A stretch of 64,000 nt of DNA, from assembly GCA_964437425.1 (NCBI GenBank), contig CAYTGO010000007.1:6373-70372 (forward strand). The letters are read 5' to 3'. Made by a program: the position numbers and the translations under genes. The notes beneath the pieces are model-generated. The model ran no database searches and had not been told where the DNA came from. It saw only the letters and a program-made list of their open reading frames with translations. Each line of letters begins with the position of its first letter. The first letter of the stretch is position 1. The stretch comes from Scalindua sp964437425. Lineage in GTDB: Bacteria > Planctomycetota > Brocadiia > Brocadiales > Scalinduaceae. Of this stretch, positions 33,820 to 43,522 are shown piece after piece.

Positions 33820-34533
33820 TCACTTTTCTTCAGGTTCGCAATTAACCGGTAACTTTATTAGAAAACTGCTCCCTTTACCATCTTCACTGCGTATGTCTAT
33901 TGTACCTCTGTTCTCTTCGATAATTCTTTTTGCAGTAGGCAACCCGAGACCAGTTCCTGTTTTTTTTGTTGAATAGTAAACTTGGAAGATTTTATCAATT
34001 TTGCCTTCCTGGATTCCAACACCGGTATCTGTAATATCAATAAACACATTCTCACCATCTTGATAGGTCCTTACTATGAGTTCTCCACCACTCGACATCG
34101 CTTGTTGTGCATTCAGAATTACGTTTAGCAAAGCTTGCTTTATTGCGTTACTGTCTAAATTGCATTTAGGCAAACTTGTATCAAAGCTTTTAAGTATCCT
34201 GATAGAGTTCTGCATGGCTTCAGGGCCAATAAAATCCAGTACACTTTCTATAATCTCATTAACATTGCACTCCTCAAGATGAAGCACAGGCCTCTTGGCA
34301 AATCTCAAAAAATCACTAAGAACACTATCTAATCTACCGACTTCCTTCTGCAGCAGCTGAACCCTGTTCGACATTTTTGTATCTTTCTCTGAGTTTCGTT
34401 CTTGTAAATCTTCATTAAGCAGTTGCAAATTTATGCTTATAGCGTTTAATGGATTCTTAATTTCATGCACTAAACCGGCAGCCAACGTATTAAGGTAATC
34501 TAACTCACCGGAATCAAAATCATTCTTTGGCAT
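33820..34533 (-). CDS. Sensor histidine kinase without sensor domain (NtrB-like core)
   Basis: A 237-residue soluble histidine kinase core: HisKA with H23 (LVHEIKNPLNA), then HATPase with N box (NVILNAQQAM), G1 (DTGVGI), F (YYSTKKTGTGLGL) and G2 boxes. There is no transmembrane or PAS domain; only about 15 residues precede the histidine box, so signal input must come from a partner protein. It is followed by its NtrC-type regulator at four bases, which indicates a pair. Confidence 0.93.
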   Translation of the reverse strand: MPKNDFDSGELDYLNTLAAGLVHEIKNPLNAISINLQLLNEDLQERNSEKDTKMSNRVQLLQKEVGRLDSVLSDFLRFAKRPVLHLEECNVNEIIESVLDFIGPEAMQNSIRILKSFDTSLPKCNLDSNAIKQALLNVILNAQQAMSSGGELIVRTYQDGENVFIDITDTGVGIQEGKIDKIFQVYYSTKKTGTGLGLPTAKRIIEENRGTIDIRSEDGKGSSFLIKLPVNCEPEEK

Positions 34534-34557
34534 ACTTTCAGGCCTTTAGAATATACT

Positions 34558-34602
34558 AAAAAAAATAAGCCAGGAAAGCATATAAAATCACTCTCCTGGC
34601 TT
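34558..34602 (-). terminator. Rho-independent terminator of cspA
   Basis: AAGCCAGGA / TCCTGGCTT form a 9-base-pair stem (34567-34575 with 34594-34602). On the minus strand it is followed by ATTTTTTTT. It lies 22 bases after the cold-shock gene stop and before the kinase gene, so it separates the two transcripts. Confidence 0.85.
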
Positions 34603-34624
34603 TAATTTATTAAAAACATAATAT

Positions 34625-34843
34625 TTATGCCTGCGCTTCTTCAACTTTCACAACATTTTGAGCTTGTAACCCCTTATTACCCTCTATAACTTCAAATTCC
34701 ACATTTTCTCCATCTTCTAATACTTTGAAACCACTCCCGGAGATATTAGAGTAGTGCACAAATATTTCGCCACCATCTTCTTGTTGAATGAAACCAAAGC
34801 CTTTTTTCACATCAAACCACTTTACAGTACCCTTCTTTGTCAT
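34625..34843 (-). CDS. cspA: Cold-shock protein (CspA family)
   Basis: A 72-residue single OB-fold RNA chaperone. The RNP1 motif (KKGFGFIQQ) and RNP2 motif (EIFVHYSNI) are both present, as is the starting GTVKWFDVKKGF. AAGGAG lies six bases before the ATG. A long 151-base intergenic region separates it from pnp upstream and a strong terminator follows, so it is a monocistronic unit. Such long leaders often carry cold-responsive RNA structure, but that was not assessed here. Confidence 0.96.
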   Translation of the reverse strand: MTKKGTVKWFDVKKGFGFIQQEDGGEIFVHYSNISGSGFKVLEDGENVEFEVIEGNKGLQAQNVVKVEEAQA

Positions 34844-34994
34844 TTTAACTCCTTATTATACGTAGTACATTCTTTACAAACATATAAAATAATGACCTGC
34901 GAAGAAAAACTCTTTAATTTTCTTTCCTACATTTCCTCCAAGAAAATATAAAATGATTTAATAATAGAAATAAATCGGAATATTATTCAACAAT

Positions 34995-37097
34995 TTATGT
35001 GCTAGCCGGGGCAGTACTTTCGTCTTTGAGAGCGGCTTTTCTGCTCAACTTCAATCTCTTTTGATCATCAATGCCTATCAGCTTTACTTTAACTTCGTCG
35101 CCCATTTTTACCACATCTTCTACTTTCTCAATATAATCATTAGAAAGTTCAGAAATGTGCACCAGGCCTTCTTTACCCGGCATTATTTCAACAAATACGC
35201 CATACTCTTTAACGGAAACAATTTTCCCGTTATATATTTTCCCTACTTCAGCATCATCTGTAAGTCCCTTAATATAGGTCTTGGCAAGTTCTACTGATTC
35301 AAGATTAGCCGCTGAAATTACTATAGTTCCGTCATCGTCAATTTCCACTCGTGACGATGATTCCTCCTGTATCTTCTTAATGTTCTTACCACCAGGGCCT
35401 ATAACCAATCCAATCTTATCTGGATTTATTTTAATTTTAACAAGTTTTGGAGCATGAATTGAAATTTCGCCACGAGGTTCCTCAATGGCAGCCGCCATCT
35501 CCTTCAAAATATGCATCCTGCCCTCTTTTGCCTGGGCAAGCGCATCTCTCATGATCTGCTCACTTATACCCTTTATCTTCAAGTCCATCTGAAGTGCAGT
35601 AATACCAACCTCTGTTCCAGCGACTTTAAAGTCCATGGCACCCAAATGATCCTCATCACCTAAAATATCGGATAGTATTCGAATTTCATCACCCTCTTTT
35701 ACCATTCCCATTGCTATACCCGCAACAGGTCGTTTCATCGGAATACCAGCATCCATCATGCAAAGTGTTCCACCGCAAACACTAGCCATCGAAGAAGAGC
35801 CATTAGATTCGAGAATATCTGATACTATTCGTATTGTATAAGGAAAATCCTCAAAAGCTGGTACCATTGGTTCCAATGCCTTTTCAGCTAAAGTACCATG
35901 GCCAATTTCCCGTCTACCCGGCCCACGAATTGGTTTTGCTTCACCGACACAAAATGGTGGGAAATTATAATCCAGCATAAACTTTTTTGTATATCCATCT
36001 ACCAGACCATCTACACGCTGTTCATCCATTGATGTTCCAAGCGTAGCAACTACGAGTGCCTGAGTTTCCCCTCTGGTAAACAGAGCAGAACCATGGGTTC
36101 GTGGCAAGAAACTAACCTTACTCGTAATTGGCCTTATATCAGTGAGACCTCTGCCATCCAGTCTCTTTTTATCATTAATAATCTGTTCCTGCACTGCATG
36201 TTCTACAAGCAGTCCAAAAACCTCCTTAACCTTACCCTCTTTATCCGCGTCATCATCCTCAGTACAACACTCTTCAAGCAATTTGCCACGTAACTCTTTC
36301 AACGCCTTTTTACGGGCATGCTTACCTTTGACTACAGATTGAACCTTAATCTCGTCAAAGATCCTTGCCTTTATGTCATCATAAAGCGCGGTATCTATCG
36401 TTGGCTCTTCGTGTGCCTGTCTTTCCTTCCCACACTTTGCAACCAACTCTTTTTGCATTTGCACAATTTTTTTGATTTCTTCAAAACCGAACATTATTGC
36501 ATCAACAAACTTATCCTCAGAAACTTCCTTTCCGGAAGACTCTACCATCATTACCGCATCTTCCGTTCCGGAAACAACCAGATTCATACTACTGTTTTCC
36601 AGTTCTGAGTTTTTAGGATTAATTACAAATTCATTATTTATCAAACCAACTCTCACTGAGCCTGTAGGACCGTTAAACGGCATACCTGATATCGATACTG
36701 CAGCAGAGGCACCTACCATAGAAAGAACATCAGGATCGGTTTCTCTATCTGCAGATAGCACTACAGACATTACTTGTACCTCATTTGTGTATCCTTTTGG
36801 GAAAAGGGGACGCATTGGCCTGTCAGTCATTCTCATTGTTAATATTTCCTTGTTTGATGGCCTACTTTCACGCTTAAAAAAACCACCAGGAAATTTTCCG
36901 ACGGAGTAAGTTTTCTCTCTGTAATCGACCGTCATAGGAAGGAAGTCACCACCCTTAGGATCACCACATACCGCCGTAGACAAAATGACTGTATCTCCAT
37001 AACGAACTATAACAGAGCCATCCGCTTGCGTTGCAACTTCGCCGGACTCAATGCTCATAACCTCTCCACCAACCGTCTCTTCAACTATATTTTTCAC
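34995..37097 (-). CDS. pnp: Polyribonucleotide nucleotidyltransferase (PNPase)
   Basis: A 700-residue 3'-5' phosphorolytic exoribonuclease. Two RNase PH domains are visible (FKRESRPSNKEILTMRMTDRPMRPLFPKGY and FLPRTHGSALFTRGETQALVV), the second with GRREIGHGTLAEKAL; then a KH domain (IGLVIGPGGKNIKKIQEES) and an S1 domain (VKEYGVFVEIMPGKEGLVHISEL). Length is normal. It is downstream of rpsO by 23 bases, the classical rpsO-pnp arrangement in which PNPase regulates its own transcript. Confidence 0.98.
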   Translation of the reverse strand: MKNIVEETVGGEVMSIESGEVATQADGSVIVRYGDTVILSTAVCGDPKGGDFLPMTVDYREKTYSVGKFPGGFFKRESRPSNKEILTMRMTDRPMRPLFPKGYTNEVQVMSVVLSADRETDPDVLSMVGASAAVSISGMPFNGPTGSVRVGLINNEFVINPKNSELENSSMNLVVSGTEDAVMMVESSGKEVSEDKFVDAIMFGFEEIKKIVQMQKELVAKCGKERQAHEEPTIDTALYDDIKARIFDEIKVQSVVKGKHARKKALKELRGKLLEECCTEDDDADKEGKVKEVFGLLVEHAVQEQIINDKKRLDGRGLTDIRPITSKVSFLPRTHGSALFTRGETQALVVATLGTSMDEQRVDGLVDGYTKKFMLDYNFPPFCVGEAKPIRGPGRREIGHGTLAEKALEPMVPAFEDFPYTIRIVSDILESNGSSSMASVCGGTLCMMDAGIPMKRPVAGIAMGMVKEGDEIRILSDILGDEDHLGAMDFKVAGTEVGITALQMDLKIKGISEQIMRDALAQAKEGRMHILKEMAAAIEEPRGEISIHAPKLVKIKINPDKIGLVIGPGGKNIKKIQEESSSRVEIDDDGTIVISAANLESVELAKTYIKGLTDDAEVGKIYNGKIVSVKEYGVFVEIMPGKEGLVHISELSNDYIEKVEDVVKMGDEVKVKLIGIDDQKRLKLSRKAALKDESTAPAST

Positions 37098-37120
37098 TAT
37101 AAAATCCTTTCACCAACCTA

Positions 37121-37390
37121 TTAACGACGTATGCCTAACTTCTTTATCAGGCTCTTATAACCTTCTTCATTTTTTCCAGTAAGATATTTCAGTAATCTAG
37201 CTCTTTTACCAACCATCATAAGTAATCCACGTCTTGACGTATGATCCTTTTTGTGCTCTTTAAGATGCTCACTCAGATGTTTTATCCGCTCCGTCAACAA
37301 GGCAACTTGTACTTCCGGAGAACCCGTATCGGTATCGTGAACTTTATTACCGGCAATAATTTCTGTTTTCAGACCTTTTTCTATTCCCAT
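37121..37390 (-). CDS. rpsO: 30S ribosomal protein S15
   Basis: An 89-residue primary 16S-binding protein. Family motifs HDTDTGSPEVQVALLTERI, LSEHLKEHKKDHTSRRGLL and KRARLLKYL are intact. The ATG at 37390 is preferred because AAGGAG lies five to six bases upstream; a start ten codons earlier would include that site. It forms a pair with pnp downstream. Confidence 0.97.
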   Translation of the reverse strand: MGIEKGLKTEIIAGNKVHDTDTGSPEVQVALLTERIKHLSEHLKEHKKDHTSRRGLLMMVGKRARLLKYLTGKNEEGYKSLIKKLGIRR

Positions 37391-37457
37391 ATTAATCTCC
37401 TTAAATATATAGTATCGCATAATATATCACAACGGTTTTTGAATTTCCATCAAAAAC

Positions 37458-39953
37458 TTAGTCCTGAAGGGCTTTAACCTTCGATATTGTTGCTTTAATA
37501 TGCAATTCTGACTTCTCTCTAGTTTCTACAAAGAACGTGGCAATGATAATATTATCGATACACGTTATGCTGCTGAATTTACCTTTCAAATCTTCAAATG
37601 TATGTAATCCATTGGCATTCAAACCCTTTTCCCCCCACGATTCTCTCAATTCAACAAAGTTGTTGAACGATTCCACTGCAGCTTGTTTTTTGGGATATCT
37701 AACTAACAGCATTTTGAAAGGTGAGCGGCTTTTAGCTGATTTATAATCAGCAACTACCGCTTCTGTCTGCCCGCTAAGATTAAACACATTTTTATCAATG
37801 AATCTGCCTAAAATGTATAGATTATCCAGGATTATCTTTTTATGAAAATACCTTGAACTTCCCTGGACATATGCGTCCTCCGGTAAATATCTCAAAATAT
37901 CCGGCAAACGTACTTTGCCGGAAGGGATATTGTCTGTGATGGATGTACCGATAAAAGTTACATCATCAGGACTGATATTACCGCTGTATGGTTCAAAGCT
38001 TATAAAATACTTATCTTTCCATACCCACAAGTAATTATCAAACAACGAGGCTTCATTCCCGATATTTACACCTTGCCCAGCTCTGTCTTTTGCAAATACG
38101 CCGTAGGCATCATCAGAACTACCAAATTCCCAGATATTCACTTTCACAGAACGATCAGTATCCTTTCTAATATACGTAGCCGTTGACACTTGTATAAATG
38201 AATAGGAAAGATAAACCTCTGCACCGCCATTGATATATTCAAAGAGTTTGTCTTTACCCGCATATACGCGAGTTCTCTCCACTCTTTTCCACTGTTCAAT
38301 AGATACGGGAAGTAAATCATTTTCTGGCACACCAATTTCGTTTGTCATTACCTGAGGTTGTATCCCTTCAACAACTATTGCAGAACGCCCATTTACGGGA
38401 CAGACCTTCTCACAGAAACCACATCCTATGCACGCCTCTTCTCTTACATAAACCCTTCTGATCTCCTTACCGTTACCATGAACATATGTATTGAAATGAA
38501 TTGCTTTTGTCGGAACGGGGCAGACCTCTTCACACACACCACAACTGACATCCTCCCAATTCTTGTCTAAATCTGGCAATCGCGCATAGCCTGCCCACGG
38601 AATACACCTGTTCCTGTCTATTTTCGCTTTTCCTATTGCCAGGCGCTGTTTCTTTTCCTTAGAAAGCCTGGTAATTGCCCCCGAAGGACAAACCTTTGTA
38701 CACAGTACGCAATCATGTGCACAATATCCAATCCGTGGAATCAGCTGCGGAGTCCACATGCCGCTCAAGCCTGCCTCTAAAATTGCCGGATGCAGACCAT
38801 TTGTTTTACAAACCCTCATACACTCACCGCACCTTATACACTTGGCCTGAAATTTATCTTCAGGAATAGATCCCGGAGGACGTATAATTCCAAGATCACC
38901 CTTATTCTTCTTCTTTTGAAAGTTCAGTGAGAGAAGAGGCGCGACAACTGCGCTTGATACACACGCAGTGACAAAACCTCTCTTTGTCAAGTTAACTGGA
39001 ACGTCTTGATCCGGAGGCTGGTTAAGAGCAAACCTGACAGCTCCGGTCGGACATATATCCTGGCATTTCATGCATAAAATACACTCACCTGCCTGTGTCT
39101 TCTTGCCGGTATCATCAATAGCCCCCATCTTGCAATCCACATTACACATATCACAACTATCACAAACGCTCTCCCCCACAACACGCTTAAAGATCGACCA
39201 ACCTGATAGTAGAGCAAACATAGCCCCCAACGGGCACAGGTTCCTGCACCAATATCTCTTGTAGAACAGACCCAAAAGAATGATAGCAGACAAGACTATC
39301 AGAAAAAAAAGATGGCCTCTGAAAAACGGCGGACGCAAGGCAAACAGCACTTCCTTAGAAAAACCATGGACGGGGTCACTGACAAAACTTATAAAATAGA
39401 ATTTGTGAAGAAAGCTAAAAAGAGAGTTGACGAGAGAAACTAAATATGGATGGACAACAACCGTGTATGCATTTGTTACAATACTGAGCGGATCAAGCCA
39501 ACCAACCATCTGGTGGCCTATAAACAGGCTTAAGATGAGAAAAGCTAAAATATAATACTTCAGCCTTTTGCCATCATAAATTTTATACGAAATCCTCTTC
39601 CTCTGCTTTTTAAGTAAACCGTCAGTAATATCAAGCGTAGTTCCGAGAGGACATACCCAACCGCAGAAAAAACGTCCTAAAAAGAGAGATGCCGCCAGCA
39701 CAATGAAAGCCGGCCAATACCTTAAGATGAACTCCTTTGCCGCTACCATTGCACCAATAGCAGAAAGCGGACTCATACGAAGGAAGATATCTACAGTTCC
39801 ATCCTTTTCCGCAATAGGATCTGCATATAACAACAAACATATGAATGCAGCAAATACAAGTGTTTGAACCGCCAGCCTGATCTTATAATTTATTGAACCT
39901 TTTGCAGTCTTAACGTTACTATGCCTTGACATTTTAATATTCTTACCCGCCAC
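37458..39953 (-). CDS. Polyferredoxin membrane protein fused to a DUF6599-like domain
   Basis: An 831-residue protein. The N-terminal third has about six membrane helices and NapH/NosR-type CxxxCP motifs (CGWVCPLG, CRNLCPLG). The middle carries about six 4Fe-4S binding sites (CDSCDMCNVDC, CILCMKCQDIC, CIRCGECMRVC, CVLCTKVC, CGVCEEVC, CIGCGFCEKVC). The C-terminal about 250 residues (KLFEYINGGAEVYLSYSF, ISFEPYSGN) match DUF6599, a domain of unknown function. It probably relays electrons between the quinone pool or cytoplasm and a periplasmic partner; that partner is not known. It is three bases after the DUF362 gene. Confidence 0.85.
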   Translation of the reverse strand: MAGKNIKMSRHSNVKTAKGSINYKIRLAVQTLVFAAFICLLLYADPIAEKDGTVDIFLRMSPLSAIGAMVAAKEFILRYWPAFIVLAASLFLGRFFCGWVCPLGTTLDITDGLLKKQRKRISYKIYDGKRLKYYILAFLILSLFIGHQMVGWLDPLSIVTNAYTVVVHPYLVSLVNSLFSFLHKFYFISFVSDPVHGFSKEVLFALRPPFFRGHLFFLIVLSAIILLGLFYKRYWCRNLCPLGAMFALLSGWSIFKRVVGESVCDSCDMCNVDCKMGAIDDTGKKTQAGECILCMKCQDICPTGAVRFALNQPPDQDVPVNLTKRGFVTACVSSAVVAPLLSLNFQKKKNKGDLGIIRPPGSIPEDKFQAKCIRCGECMRVCKTNGLHPAILEAGLSGMWTPQLIPRIGYCAHDCVLCTKVCPSGAITRLSKEKKQRLAIGKAKIDRNRCIPWAGYARLPDLDKNWEDVSCGVCEEVCPVPTKAIHFNTYVHGNGKEIRRVYVREEACIGCGFCEKVCPVNGRSAIVVEGIQPQVMTNEIGVPENDLLPVSIEQWKRVERTRVYAGKDKLFEYINGGAEVYLSYSFIQVSTATYIRKDTDRSVKVNIWEFGSSDDAYGVFAKDRAGQGVNIGNEASLFDNYLWVWKDKYFISFEPYSGNISPDDVTFIGTSITDNIPSGKVRLPDILRYLPEDAYVQGSSRYFHKKIILDNLYILGRFIDKNVFNLSGQTEAVVADYKSAKSRSPFKMLLVRYPKKQAAVESFNNFVELRESWGEKGLNANGLHTFEDLKGKFSSITCIDNIIIATFFVETREKSELHIKATISKVKALQD

Positions 39954-39956
39954 TAT

Positions 39957-40946
39957 CTAAATTGTTATTGCTTCAAAACCCATTAGTTTATAGTCAATCT
40001 CTCCCAATCCAGCCTCATATGATTCTCTGATATAACCGATGTCTCGGCCTTGATAACCAAACAAGGTAGCACCGTAAGAGTCCACTGACACAGGATCAAC
40101 ACAGAACACTAGTCTTCTGGCATTCTCAAAATTATTATCAACATCCTCTAATCTTCCACCGGTTGGCCCATGTAGCTTTAAGGTTCTGAATGCGTCAAGT
40201 ATAGTGAGGTCAACCTTAACTACTTTATTCAGGTCTGATATTTTAGGATGTATATCTTTATGAAGAGAACCTCTATTACCGCCGACCATTCCCAATGTGT
40301 TTTTAAGGGCCATAGATAAACGGGAAGCACTATGTTGCTTTGCGATAGGAACATTTATTAAAACATCAGTTTCATCCTGATAAATCAACTCTTCATAAAA
40401 CTGCCATGAATCAAGTACTTTACCGTCCGGTATCTTAATATTTTTAAAAAGATCCTTGTTAACATGTCTAACTACTGCTCCAGCTTCTCTAGCCGCCTTT
40501 TCTATTCCACTATTCGTATATGAAGTATCCGGGTTTGACGCGCAAGTATGATCAAACACTTTCACTCTATTTGCACCGGCTTCTATACACATTCCAACCA
40601 GTGCGGCAACAACAAATGGATTTGTGTTTACTGCATATTCCGGCTTCCTGTCCCACGCTATGTTTGGCTTGATAACAACATTATCACCTCTGGAAACCAA
40701 TTTATCCATTCCTCCGATAGCCCTGATCCCACTTCTCACCATTTTCTTTATTACTAAACCTTCATCGTTGTTTTCATCAATATCACCATGAACAACGACC
40801 AGGCCCTTCTTTAAACTATTTTCCTTAAAAGTCTTTAGAAGCCTTGGCTTCTCAAATGAGCCCAGATATGATAGACCGTAAAGGCCTGCCCCGACGGCAA
40901 CACCTGTCTTGAGAAAAGTTCTTCTTGAGATATTATCTTTCATCAT
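39957..40946 (-). CDS. Tat-exported DUF362 protein
   Basis: A 329-residue protein with a twin-arginine signal (SRRTFLKTG, residues 6-14) and a DUF362 domain (VVIKPNIAWDRKPEYAVNTNPFVVAALV, VFDHTC, NVPIAKQHSASRLSMALKN). DUF362 proteins often occur with ferredoxin-type redox proteins. The gene lies three bases upstream of the polyferredoxin fusion, so they are one operon and probably one exported redox module. The activity itself is not known. A Tat route fits a protein folded with a cofactor in the cytoplasm; tatC is 3 kb away. Confidence 0.85.
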   Translation of the reverse strand: MMKDNISRRTFLKTGVAVGAGLYGLSYLGSFEKPRLLKTFKENSLKKGLVVVHGDIDENNDEGLVIKKMVRSGIRAIGGMDKLVSRGDNVVIKPNIAWDRKPEYAVNTNPFVVAALVGMCIEAGANRVKVFDHTCASNPDTSYTNSGIEKAAREAGAVVRHVNKDLFKNIKIPDGKVLDSWQFYEELIYQDETDVLINVPIAKQHSASRLSMALKNTLGMVGGNRGSLHKDIHPKISDLNKVVKVDLTILDAFRTLKLHGPTGGRLEDVDNNFENARRLVFCVDPVSVDSYGATLFGYQGRDIGYIRESYEAGLGEIDYKLMGFEAITI

Positions 40947-41142
40947 GTATGAGGATAAAAATACATTTTTTGGAAATTTCGTTTATTTTTCATGCAAAGG
41001 CACAAAGATAGAAATACTGCTTATCGGGAGAATCTAATAAATATTTTTGTGTTTCTTTGTGAATTCTGTTTATTACTTAAGGATGTTTGGAGAGAAGAGA
41101 TCAATTGTAAAACGGCGTGTATTCTATGCTTTTTCCGAGACC

Positions 41143-42117
41143 TTAATCAAACAAAGCATCCACAAACTTATCTGCATCAAATTCCTGAATATCATCTACA
41201 CCTTCGCCAAGACCAACATATTTTACCGGTATATCTATCTCTCTGCGCATTCCCAGAATAGCACCGCCCTTGGCAGTGCCATCAAGTTTTGATAGAAATA
41301 TTCCCGTGACACCAACTGATTCTTTAAATAATTTTGCCTGCGAAATAGCATTTTGCCCCGTTGTTGAATCCAGAACCATGAGCACTTCATGCGGTGCATC
41401 CTCAATTTTTTTCGATATTACCCGCTTTATCTTGGTCAACTCACTCATTAAATTTTCATGAGTGTGCAGACGTCCCGCGGTATCAACTATCAAAACATCA
41501 ATTCCCCTGCTTAAGCTGGCTTCAAGCGCATCGAACGTAACTGCAGAGGGGTCGGCACCAGCCTGATGCTTTACTATATCAGCACCAATTCTCTTACTCC
41601 ATATATCCAATTGTTCCGTCGCGGCGGCGCGGAAGGTGTCGCCAGCAGCCAACATCACCTTCTTGCCCTGCTTTATAAACAAATTTGCCAGCTTTGCAAT
41701 TGACGTTGTCTTCCCAACGCCATTGACACCTGCCACCATAATCACCGTTGGAGGAGCTGGTACAATTTTTATTGAAGAGACCCCTTCCTTAAGGCTTTGC
41801 TTGAGATCCTTTTTTATGAAATCATAAACACCAGCCGTGTCTTCAATTTCCTTAGATTTCCAGGCCTCTCTAATATCCTCTATTATATTGGTTACGAGAC
41901 CGATCCCTATGTCTGACTCAAGTAATACGACTTCTAATTCTTCCAATACGCCTTCGTCAATATTCCTCTTGAATGAGAGTACGTCTTTGAATTTAGTGGC
42001 TATTTTACTGCGTGTCTTTGTCAGACTATTTTTAAGCTTTTGAAACGGAGACCAAGATTTGTTTTTTACATCTTCTACTGCTGTTGTTTCTGATTTTTTT
42101 TTTGAAAACCAACCCAT
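41143..42117 (-). CDS. ftsY: Signal recognition particle receptor FtsY
   Basis: SRP receptor GTPase that docks translating ribosomes at the membrane; 324 aa. The NG domain is complete: GVNGVGKTTSIAKLA (G1), DTFRAAATEQL, DTAGRLHTHENLMSEL (G3), LSKLDGTAKGG (G4) and GLGEGVDDIQEF. The acidic A domain is reduced to a short basic lead (MGWFSKKKSE) plus helices. ATG at 42117 is chosen; a GTG four codons upstream is possible. Confidence 0.97.
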   Translation of the reverse strand: MGWFSKKKSETTAVEDVKNKSWSPFQKLKNSLTKTRSKIATKFKDVLSFKRNIDEGVLEELEVVLLESDIGIGLVTNIIEDIREAWKSKEIEDTAGVYDFIKKDLKQSLKEGVSSIKIVPAPPTVIMVAGVNGVGKTTSIAKLANLFIKQGKKVMLAAGDTFRAAATEQLDIWSKRIGADIVKHQAGADPSAVTFDALEASLSRGIDVLIVDTAGRLHTHENLMSELTKIKRVISKKIEDAPHEVLMVLDSTTGQNAISQAKLFKESVGVTGIFLSKLDGTAKGGAILGMRREIDIPVKYVGLGEGVDDIQEFDADKFVDALFD

Positions 42118-42189
42118 AATTTTGTACACCAGACATCATCTTATTACAACAAAAGGCGACATCCTTATAACATTCCAAACAACTCTTAC

Positions 42190-43497
42190 TTAGTTTAAGG
42201 CAGCAACCATATTGTTGCGTCTTTCCTTAATCTTGCCAACCAGATCGTCACTTATCCTTATACTCCCTAGCCCAATATCCGGCTTTCTATTACCGTGACA
42301 GTCCGAGCCACCGGTAACGACAAGATCGTACTTTTTTGCAATCCGCATATACCTCTTTACGGCATCGGGTTGATGTGTTGGATAATAGACCTCTATCCCC
42401 TGCAGACCGTATTCCACCATTTTCGGTATTAGTGTATCTCTCTTAGTAACACCCGGATGTGCAAGCACCGGGACGCCATCAGAAGAAATTATAAGCTCTA
42501 TAGCATCTTTTAATGTTAACGCTTCTTTGGACACATAAGCCGGGCCATTATCAGAAAGATATTTTTGAAAACTCTCTCGAATACCACTACAGTAACCTTT
42601 GCGACACAAAACATCAGCTATGTGCATTCGCCCGGGTGACCCATCTTTAGAAACATCAAAAACCTCTTGATGCTCTATATTAACACCCAAGGCTCTGAGC
42701 TTCTGTGTTATTTTCTTAACCCGTTCTACTCTTTCAGAACGCAATTCAGCTAATTTCTCTAAAAGGGCACTGTTCTTTATATCAATAAAATAACCTAAAA
42801 GATGAACATCTACCGAGCGATAATTAGAAGAGAGCTCTATCGCAGGGATAATATCTATACCCTCCATGCCTCCAGCTATTTGAGCAGTTTCTATAGCATC
42901 AACAGTATCATGATCGGTTATTGCTATTGTATGGAGGTTTAGCCTTGATGCTTCTTTAACTACTTGCCCAGGAGACATGGTCCCATCTGAAAAATCAGTA
43001 TGAATATGCAAATCACCTCCGACCCGTTCTTCCTTTTCTATAGCATCTATACCTTTTATACTTGTTGTAATTTGTTGTGTCTTTTGCCCGTTCTTTATAT
43101 TTAATGAATATATTTTATCTAGTATACCATTTACGAATACACCAGATTTTTCAGTACTGAATCTTTTAGCTAAATCAATCGCCTCGTTGATAGATACCTT
43201 TGGAGGGATATCATCCATATAAAAAAGTTCATAACATGCCAGCCTCAAAATATTTCTGTCCACAACCGGCATCCTCTGTAATTCCCAATTTTCAGAAATA
43301 GCAGTTATCTTTCTGTCTATCTCTTTTATTTCCTGAACACACCCTCTTACCAGCTTTATGGCGAAATCACTTACTTCAGCTTCTTTACCCTGTTCAGTGC
43401 AGAAGTCATCTATCTCTCCTATTACGTCATTACCACGTATCTCTAATTGATAAAGAACCTGTAATACAATTTCTCGGGATCGCGTTCTTTTCCGCAT
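42190..43497 (-). CDS. NusB-PHP phosphoesterase fusion
   Basis: A 435-residue two-domain protein. Residues 1-133 are a complete NusB fold (RSREIVLQVLYQLEIRG, NWELQRMPVVDRNILRLACYEL, INEAIDLAKRFSTEKSGVFVNGILD), the antitermination factor that acts on rRNA transcripts with S10. After a 27-residue linker, residues 161-435 are a PHP domain (DLHIHTDFSDGT, AITDHDT, VLAHPG, GGSDCHG) of the YciV/RNase AM group, which includes a 5'-3' exoribonuclease and 3',5'-nucleotide phosphatase. The single frame shows no sign of a frameshift. It is 25 bases downstream of ribH, the usual neighbour of nusB. Confidence 0.9.
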   Translation of the reverse strand: MRKRTRSREIVLQVLYQLEIRGNDVIGEIDDFCTEQGKEAEVSDFAIKLVRGCVQEIKEIDRKITAISENWELQRMPVVDRNILRLACYELFYMDDIPPKVSINEAIDLAKRFSTEKSGVFVNGILDKIYSLNIKNGQKTQQITTSIKGIDAIEKEERVGGDLHIHTDFSDGTMSPGQVVKEASRLNLHTIAITDHDTVDAIETAQIAGGMEGIDIIPAIELSSNYRSVDVHLLGYFIDIKNSALLEKLAELRSERVERVKKITQKLRALGVNIEHQEVFDVSKDGSPGRMHIADVLCRKGYCSGIRESFQKYLSDNGPAYVSKEALTLKDAIELIISSDGVPVLAHPGVTKRDTLIPKMVEYGLQGIEVYYPTHQPDAVKRYMRIAKKYDLVVTGGSDCHGNRKPDIGLGSIRISDDLVGKIKERRNNMVAALN

Positions 43498-43522
43498 CCA
43501 TAAATCTCCGTAAAAAAATACT

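Noticed and set aside
40992..41261. Plus-strand open frame upstream of and overlapping ftsY
   Set aside because: More than half is antisense to ftsY and the rest is low-complexity; no ribosome binding site or family pattern.
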